Assembly (NCBI GenBank): GCA_013339765.2
Contig: CM023448.1
Coordinates: forward strand, 22,399,295-22,463,294
DNA: 64,000 bases
Reading direction: 5' to 3'
DNA from: Haemaphysalis longicornis
Lineage: Eukaryota; Arthropoda; Arachnida; Ixodida; Ixodidae
Shown here: piece by piece, positions 57,357-64,000 of the stretch
Layout: every line of letters begins with the position of its first letter
Numbering within the stretch: the first letter of the stretch is position 1
The notes under the pieces: generated by a model
The model's input: only the letters and a program-made list of their open reading frames with translations
Databases searched by the model: none
Told to the model about the DNA's origin: nothing
Made by a program: the position numbers and the translations under genes

Positions 57357-59140
57357 GCCTCACGCAAGTATATTGAGAAACCTTATTGCCATGGACTGCG
57401 GAACGCGGGCGTACAAGTACAACCGCAACTTCCTCTCGGACCACGCTCCCCCACTCAGGAAAGGAGATGCCACATCCGACCCCATAAAATTAGGAACTAG
57501 AGGCACGCCCCAGGGATCTGGGCTGTCACCGTCGTTATTTAATGTCGCCTTGCGGGACCTCCCCAGAACACTCGACGCCATAGATAACCTTATGCTTTCT
57601 ATGCTGACGATATCACCGGCTGGACGGGAGCCGGCTCCATCTGCAAAATTCAGGACACATTCCAGAGGGCAACGGACACGTCATAAATCAATACGCGAAG
57701 GCCTGTGGCCTCCCGTGTTCGCCAAAAAGTCCCAACTCCTCATTGTCCGCAAAAAGGCAAGAAGAACGTCAAGAAAGACATCCAAGTCCAACTAGAAGGA
57801 CATGCGATAATTCCTAGTTCCAGCATTCAAATACTAGTAGTTCACCTACCAGCAAATACCAAGAGTGACATCTCCCTAAAAAACGGAAGCAAACCACTCA
57901 ATAAATAATGCACATAGTGTGTCAACCAGGAACAGAGGAATGAAAGAGGCGGGTACCCTGCGTTTGGTCGACGCATTGGTCATTTCAATGTTCACTACAT
58001 CCCGCCGAACCTCTCACTGAACGAGAGCGACCTAAATCTCCTCAATATACTCACACAAAAGTCGGTCAAACATGCGATAGGACTACCCATGAGCGCAACC
58101 AAAGACAAGCTCCTCAAGATCGGCCGACACAACAGCGCAGAAGAATTGATAGAAGGTCATCTATCCAGCCAAAAGTACACACTCAGCCGAACTAAAGATG
58201 GACGAAAAATTCACCTCAAGATACGGTGGGCGGCCCTGGACGCGATCCTGCAGGTGCAGATACCAACCCCCTGGCGCCAGTCTTTAATTATTCACCCACT
58301 GCCCAGAAACGTGCCCCACAACCATCACGAGGCCAGAAGAGCAGCGAGAGCCTGAACGCTCAACACGAACTTTGGAAAAAACCCCGAAGTCATACGACTT
58401 CGGGGACTTCGGACGCCCCCCGCTGCAGAGGCAAGCCATACGCAATGACAGTGGTATCAACCAAGAGTAGTCTGCTTGTAAGCGCAACAGTCAAGAACAC
58501 GGACATTACTGAAGCGGAGGAGATGGCGATTGCTCTGGCCCTCACACAGACGCCGGCACAAACGATTGTCACCCACTCGCAGCAAGCATATCGGAACTAC
58601 CAATCGGGATGGGTGTCTCCAGCGGCCCTCAGATTGCTGCAGAACAAAATAGCAAATTGAAAAATCAAATTGGTGTGGATACCTGCTGACGCCTCCATGA
58701 AGGGTAATGAGTTGCCCCACAACAAGCCTGCGCACTCGCGCCCTAGGCTGCGGAGAAAGCCGTGGCGTACTGCCCGCTCATCAGTTTCAGGGAATTCACT
58801 CAGCATTATCGGCTAGACAGACACTCCCTACACCTCATCGTAGCCTCTCTAAGGAGGAGCAGACAGTCTTTCGCCTCATTCAATCTGGATCCTTACCCCA
58901 CCCAACAAGGCTACATCTCTCATGTTCACGGAGCAATACTCGGCCGAAAGCGAATTTTGTAAAAACGAGGATCATTCCACCACGTAATTGGGGATTGCGA
59001 CTTTAGCGAACACCCAAATGAATATTTGGGTGTTCGCGATAGTGAAAATTTTAGTGAAGGGTCGGTGGATGAGGCAGAACTGCGGACGAATTCCTGACAA
59101 AAAAAATCGCTTATTCTTCTAATCCAAAAAAAAAACACAG
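57357..59140 (+). mobile_element. I/R1-like LINE, right half (RT end, linker, RNase H, C-terminus)
   Basis: It continues the copy at 50258-52146: HASILRNLIAMDCGTRAYKY, IKLGTRGTPQGSGLSPSLFN (about 57487) and a decayed YADD region. The linker IGLPMSATKDKLLKIGRHNS (58.08 kb) and RNase H (ITEAEEMAIALALTQTPAQT, QAYRNYQSGWVSPAALRLLQ, LVWIPADASMKGNE) follow. The C-terminus SFREFTQHYRLDRHSLHLIV runs to a partial zinc finger (HVIGDCDFSEHPNEYLG) and a stop at about 59097. AATCGC and poly(A)-like runs after 59100 mark the probable 3' end. Confidence 0.82.
59006..59037. repeat. Perfect 14-bp inverted repeat, 4-nt loop
   Basis: GCGAACACCCAAAT (59006-59019), GAAT, ATTTGGGTGTTCGC (59024-59037). It falls within the last codons of the I/R1-like LINE. 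Confidence 0.92.
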
Positions 59141-59629
59141 ACTCCTTCCTTTCTCTCTTCTTTCCGATCCGTTATTTTCCACTCACAAAAACACGAACCC
59201 TTAGGGCGTTGTAGCATTTTCGCAGCCACCAAACCAACCTACGTACGGAGTTCATGCAGATATTCACTCTTCCGAAAACCCCACGCTAATACTGGCTTCA
59301 CAGTGAATTTGCTTTCTAGCAAGTTTTTTTTTTGAGATATTAATACTGCAAGTAGCAGTTTGCGCTTCCTGGTCATTAGGTGTCGACTTACATTCGGCGT
59401 GTCCATCGATGTGCTCGCTAACACCGGCAACGCGTAGCGCTTCGACCGTCTATAAGGACTTGTAGCAACGATCACGAACCTACAGCTGAGCTCCCGTTGA
59501 CTGCCTGCTTTGGAAGACGAGCTCAAAACGGACAAAATGCGCAGCTGCTCCCGTATATGATAAAGGGTTGACGCAACACCACGGTCGCAGCGAAAGCGAG
59601 CGGGGGCGAATGACCCACACATGCCCCCA

Positions 59630-59800
59630 GATGTAGAGCGAGGTCTATGTCCCAACGTGTGTACGCGTGACAACTATATGTGGGTGTCGTTGGTTGTTGA
59701 TAAGGACATGCCGTTATTTACTCTGGATCTAGGATATATTGTGCCAGTCGAGGCGATAACAAAGACTCACGGGATACGAAAGCCGAAAACAAAACCTCGA
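59630..59800 (+). other. Possible exon of unknown secreted-type protein
   Basis: After an acceptor-like CATGCCCCCAG, an open frame reads LCPNVCTRDNYMWVSLVVDK and FTLDLGYIVPVEAI. FTLDLG...PVEAI is reminiscent of galactose-binding (F5/8C or fucolectin) folds, but no clear donor follows and the 3' part runs into an antisense LINE fragment. Weak. Confidence 0.2.
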
Positions 59801-59803
59801 GTC

Positions 59804-60020
59804 CTACGCGTTGCTACCTGGAACAAGAAACCCTTTCAAATGACCAAGCAGTCTTCTCCATTTCGCGCACTCTGGTACTTCGATGGTCTCGGTGAAATCG
59901 CACTCTCCGATGACGTGCCTTAGCGTGCCCAATTGCCCACAGAAGCTACACTGTTTTTCGTATCTCTCAGGGTACATTCTGCTTTGGAGGACCAAAAATT
60001 GATGGAGGACCGCACTTTGT
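59804..60020 (-). mobile_element. I/R1-like LINE 3' fragment, zinc-finger C-terminus
   Basis: Minus-strand frame FLVLQSRMYPERYEKQCSFC, GQLGTLRHVIGECDFTETIE contains the CxxC...HxxxxC pattern that ends ORF2 in this LINE group and matches HVIGDCDF of the copy at 58.98 kb. Confidence 0.65.
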
Positions 60021-61035
60021 CATTATAATGCAAAAGTCCGCTGCCGTATACCCTTTGAGATGTTTGTTTCCCGCCTCCTTAAAAACAGATGCGCTCTGAA
60101 ATTCAATGTGCTGTGACTTGTGTTGCAAAAATACTCCCAACTCTGCTTTTACTCCATTAACTCATATGCATGAAGTTTTTAAGCAAAAAAAACTAATTAA
60201 CTTCTTACATTTCAATAGAATTATTACGTTAGAAAGAGGCTTTATGGACAGTGTAGAAATGATGCGTATTTAGCATAGGATATTCTGCCGTAAGGAAGTT
60301 CGATGTCTTGCTCTGGACATTCTCACGGATGACCAGTTAATAGGCTTCCACTAGTCCTATCGCACGGTCACAAGGTTTAATTTCGCCAATCGCTTAATAC
60401 TCATCACTGTGGCCCCATGTCTTACGAGTTCCACTTCTGAACACCATGTCATGGGTTCGATTCCTTGTGGCAGGGCTGTTTTTCTGAAAGAGATGAAAAA
60501 TATAAATGCGTGACTCCATGACTCTCGCATACGCTGGCCCAAATTAAACTTAACTTCTTTAGTATGGCGTACCGCGCAGGCGAAGTGGTTCTTCGGCGTG
60601 TGAAATAAAAATCTTAATTGTCACTCATAGCGAATAACCATTACGCGATCGAGACAGTGCATGATTTGCACTCCATGATCAAGCCTTGCCGCAGTGGTTC
60701 TTATTTTTAAAGTGTCAATGACCTGACTCCCTATCTACATCATTTCTATCATTTCTCCCTATCTATTACTCCCTTTCCATCTTGGGCCGTGGACGGGATA
60801 CTGCCAAGCATTTTTACCTCGATCCTATTTGTGCGTGACCAACAATTTTTTTAATATTTTTGCCCGGGCGTTAGTACATTCAGAGGAAGCGACAAGAACA
60901 AGAGGCGCAATTATTGAATTGAACCGACTGATGTAGCTCTCTTCGACAACGCAACCGGCAAGTAATTGAACATTTAGCGAAGTTCAGTGTTGCGCAAAGT
61001 GGACTGAGTTGAACGCTTTAAAATTGTGAGTAGCT
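60021..61035. other. Intergenic; B-box-like site at 60450
   Basis: CATGGGTTCGATTCCTTGTG at about 60449-60468 is a good B box, with a plausible but weak A box about 60 bp upstream; probably a decayed tRNA-derived SINE. No gene is seen. Confidence 0.4.
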
Positions 61036-63650
61036 ATGGATAGGTCAACGCAATTACACTCTCATCACTACAACACTCACAACACACACATACATAACAG
61101 TATGGCGAAGAAGTACTCGGACCAGCGAAAAATCTCGCAGGCACGGTCATCACTACACATAATCCAAGTTAGTTTGGCAAGGTGTGCAAAAGGGAACGAG
61201 GCGTTAAGTTTCTGCCATAACAAAAATCATAATCACATCTCAGCAATACAGGAACCTTATCATGTTAAAGGAAAGGTTATAGGTTTTCCCATCCGACATC
61301 AAGTCATAGCACACAAAAATAACCCGAAAGTCGCTCTAGTAAATCATTCTCCAGATGTAAAAATATTCGCCGCTCATAATCGACCAAAAATAATTGCGGC
61401 GAAGGTAAACAGGGAAGAAAAGGAATTCATTATAATTAATTGCTACGCCCCTCCCAGAGACGATTTCGAAAACACGTTAAACCAATTGGAACTCTTCTTT
61501 CAGGATTTTTCTACAGACCACGTGACTGGGTGACTTCAATGCGCAACACAGAGTATGAGGAGGAGATATAACCGATACAAGGGGTGACGATTTACTTGAA
61601 CTTTCCCTTAAGCACGACCTTTCTGTTATACATAGCCCTAACTCACCTCCGACATTCGAAAACAGTATAGGTAGGAGTTGGATCGACGTAACCATTTTAG
61701 GGCACGCGTTATTACCAGAAGTTATTCACTGGGAAGTACTCGAAGATGACAACAGCAGCGACCACAAATTTATTAGTTTACTTTTATACGATATCGTTAA
61801 CAAACCCAAGTACCGTCTCACCCTGAAAGGTGAGAAACTTGTCCTAGAAGATTTAAAAAAGGACACTTGGTTCGAAACCGCTAGAAACGGGATTAAAACA
61901 ACAGAAGAAATCGAAAATGCTGTAAAGAAATTGTATGATAAAATAGAAAAATTAGTAAGTAAGCATAGCAAAAAAAGTTAAACCATTCCACAAACAACCA
62001 AAACCGGGTTGGACAGTTGAACGTGAAATCGAGAGAAAGCGAGTAAGAGCACTAAGAAGGAGGTATCAAAAATCGCGAGGAGAAATCAGGGAACAATTTA
62101 AGCGCGAGTACTATAATGAACACAAAGCCTACAAACTTAGCCACAGCAAAAAGAAAAAGTTCGGAACAACTTTGTTCACGAGTTCAAAAAAATCCATTCA
62201 CATTACCCTACATAGGAACAGAAAACCAGAGGAACAGTAAACCAACCAATCATCATTTCAAGTTTGCAAAAAGAAAGTGAAGGAAAAACAAAATCAACCG
62301 AAGAACCAATTGAACCTATATTAAGAGAATTAAACGAGGTCGACAAGGTTTGTGACGAAGAAGAAATTCTTCTACTTGAAAGCGATAACGATGAAGCTGG
62401 TATTACTGAAAATGAAATTAACGCAGTCATTTCTGAATTACGCAGAAATTTAGCTCCTGGACCAGATGGCCTACGAGCCACGTTTGTAAAATGTCCATAT
62501 AATAACCAAAAATTATTCTTTCTTGATCTTTACAATGCATGTATCAAAACAGGATACATTCCATCGCGGTGGAAGGAATCAAATGTAATCGTAATACCAA
62601 AATCAGGAGATAACCAAGGAGCCAACTAATATAGAACCCCATAGCAGTCAACTCTATACTAGAAAAAATACTTGAAAAATAATTAAAGACAGAATATATT
62701 ACTTCTTAACCAAGAAAAAACTCCCTGGTGCAAAACAATTCGGATTTAGCCATAACACGTCGGCAACCATCGCCCTAAACGAGGTTAAAAAAGAAAATTG
62801 ATCAAGCAAGATAAAAGCGGTATGTGTTGTCATTAGTTTAGACATAAAGGACGCAATTAGCTGTACCAAATGATCGGTCATTGTAAACTTTCTAAAAAAA
62901 TCAGGGTCGGATTTAGAAGTGAGTCCCAGAAATCTGATCATTTCGACTCACAACTTTTTTTAAAAATAGAAAAATTATCTATAACGTGGGAGAAATCAAG
63001 AATTCAACTTTATCTTAAGTCAGGCTCTCCGCAGGGGTCACCTTTAAGTCCATTACTCTGGAACATAACATATTTAGATCTCCTAAACAGCAAAATTTCC
63101 TAGCGATGTATATATTCAGGCTTTTGCCGAAGACATAACGATAGTAATAAGAGGCAATTCAAAGAGATAATATCGAACAAAGGCAACCGAAGCGCTCAAA
63201 ATAGTAGAAAAACTGGGGAATAGACAAAGAACTTACACTTAACACAACAAAATTACAATTCACTGTAATAGGTGACAATACATTAAAAGACCTCCCACTA
63301 TCAAACTAGGAAACAAAAATCCTAAATTCTGTAAAGAAATAAAAATATTAGTCGTCTAATAGACAACAAGCTCAGTTTTATCCCTTATATTAACTATGTA
63401 AAGGAAAAAGTAAACCAAATAATAAACAGCCTAGGAAAATTTAGAGCATAAACTGGGGCTTACCAGCAAACACCTACATCAAATTTATATCAGAGCTATA
63501 GAAAGAATCATAGTTTATGCCGCTCCAATTTGGTATAAAAAACAGGTACTAATGAGAAAAAACTAAGAAGTATTCGAAGGACAAGCCTCATTAAAGTTAC
63601 CAAAGCATTTCAAACAGTATCCAATCCGGCCTTACCGGGACCCAGAAAAG
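61036..63650 (+). mobile_element. R1-clade LINE, degraded
   Basis: LHIIQVSLARCAKGNEALSF and ISAIQEPYHVKGKVIGFP (61.16-61.29 kb) are the R1-type endonuclease start; IIINCYAPPRDDFENTLNQL, then in another frame LGDFNAQH and SWIDVTILG with SSDHKFISL (about 61755). RT: AVISELRRNLAPGPDGLRAT (about 62428), SGSPQGSPLSPLLWNITYLD (about 63023) and FAEDITIVIRGNS (about 63123) in place of YADD. The C-terminal IRAIERIIVYAAPIWYKKQ is at about 63500. No RNase H is seen. It is AT-rich compared with the other LINEs and holds dozens of stops after 62.6 kb. Confidence 0.8.
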
Positions 63651-64000
63651 CTTTGTGAAGGTGGCAATCAAATGCATTCAGGTGGTAGAACACATAACGG
63701 GGGATTTTTTAGCCACGTGTGATCCCCATACGTTGTACGGACAATTTATAAACAGTTTTTGAAGATCGCCTTTCTCAGCCGATGAGCGCGCCGCCGCAGC
63801 GAGCCGACCGCGGCTGACGCAACGGCGATCGCGGCTGACGCAATGGCGAGGCGCCCCCCTGATTCGGGTGATCGTCGGTCGCCGGCAACGTCACTGCCAT
63901 TGACTTCCGGTTGCTCTTCCTCCTTCCTGCGCGATCTCGAGGCAAAGGCGGGTCTGCAGCGATTGACGCGTGCCTAGGCGCAGGAATGTAGCTAGCGGAG
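63651..64000. other. GC-rich right edge with 21-bp tandem pair
   Basis: From 63.77 kb composition turns CpG-rich. CGCGGCTGACGCAACGGCGA (63809) recurs with two changes at 63830. It may be a promoter-like region or another repeat; no open frame is convincing. Confidence 0.4.

Overview
The window looks like intron-rich, repeat-choked nuclear DNA of a chelicerate, most likely a hard tick (Ixodidae, probably metastriate). The evidence is the mix of CR1/L2-like, I/R1-like (RT plus RNase H), RTE and R1-clade LINE remnants, tRNA-derived SINEs of the kind described in ticks (a Ruka-like 3' body), short inverted-repeat DNA transposons and a Ty3/Gypsy fragment. Introns have GT..AG borders and are 6-9 kb long. 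No operons, ribosome binding sites, CRISPR or bacterial signals are present. The species assignment is inference from family memory, not a database match.

Host genes. One host gene is clear. It lies on the minus strand and encodes an M20-family peptidase of the PM20D2 type. Four exons can be placed to the base (25695-25902, 18668-18816, 9622-9771, 2800-2941); their reading phases join exactly (1, 0, 0). They cover about 216 codons, roughly the N-terminal half of the family; the rest should lie left of base 1. Its three introns (6,878, 8,896 and 6,680 bp) are filled with transposons. A second candidate is the first coding exon of a secreted or membrane protein (42720-42875, +), downstream of a GC-rich region with a TATA-like element and ending at a consensus splice donor. 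A leucine-rich ORF at 26438-27241 (+) with a nearby poly(A) signal may be an intronless gene or processed pseudogene.

Layout. 0.2-1.7 kb: I/R1-like LINE relic. 2.8 kb: PM20D2 exon. 4.5-9.2 kb: almost complete CR1/L2-like LINE. 9.6 kb: exon. 12.3 kb: SINE. 13.6-17.5 kb: three I/R1-like relics in both orientations. 18.7 kb: exon. 19.3-21.2 kb: two tRNA-headed foldback elements bordered by (TA)n. 21.2-24.0 kb: RTE LINE split by a pogo/Tigger-like transposon. 25.7 kb: first recognised PM20D2 exon. 26.4-27.4 kb: leucine-rich ORF. 29.3-31.2 kb: Gypsy gag-protease fragment with its LTR. 32.1-36.0 kb: CR1 remnants split by a 428-bp LTR-like block. 36.6-37.5 kb: I/R1-like RNase H relic. 38.3-41.7 kb: SINE, then an RTE 3' end split by an I/R1-like LINE with an internal inversion. 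42.2-42.9 kb: promoter-like region and candidate exon. 43-47 kb: largely unassigned. 47.3-49.1 kb: CR1 3' half. 50.3-59.1 kb: I/R1-like LINE split by a 5.2-kb CR1, itself split by two inverted-repeat elements. 61-63.6 kb: degraded R1-clade LINE.

Nothing here looks like a new multi-gene pathway. The most notable material is structural: head-to-head tRNA-containing foldbacks, a three-tier nest with readable target-site duplications, a textbook twin-priming inversion, and a LINE whose 5' leader carries tRNA-like A and B boxes. All LINE reading frames shown are broken by stops or frameshifts, so none appears active as it stands.
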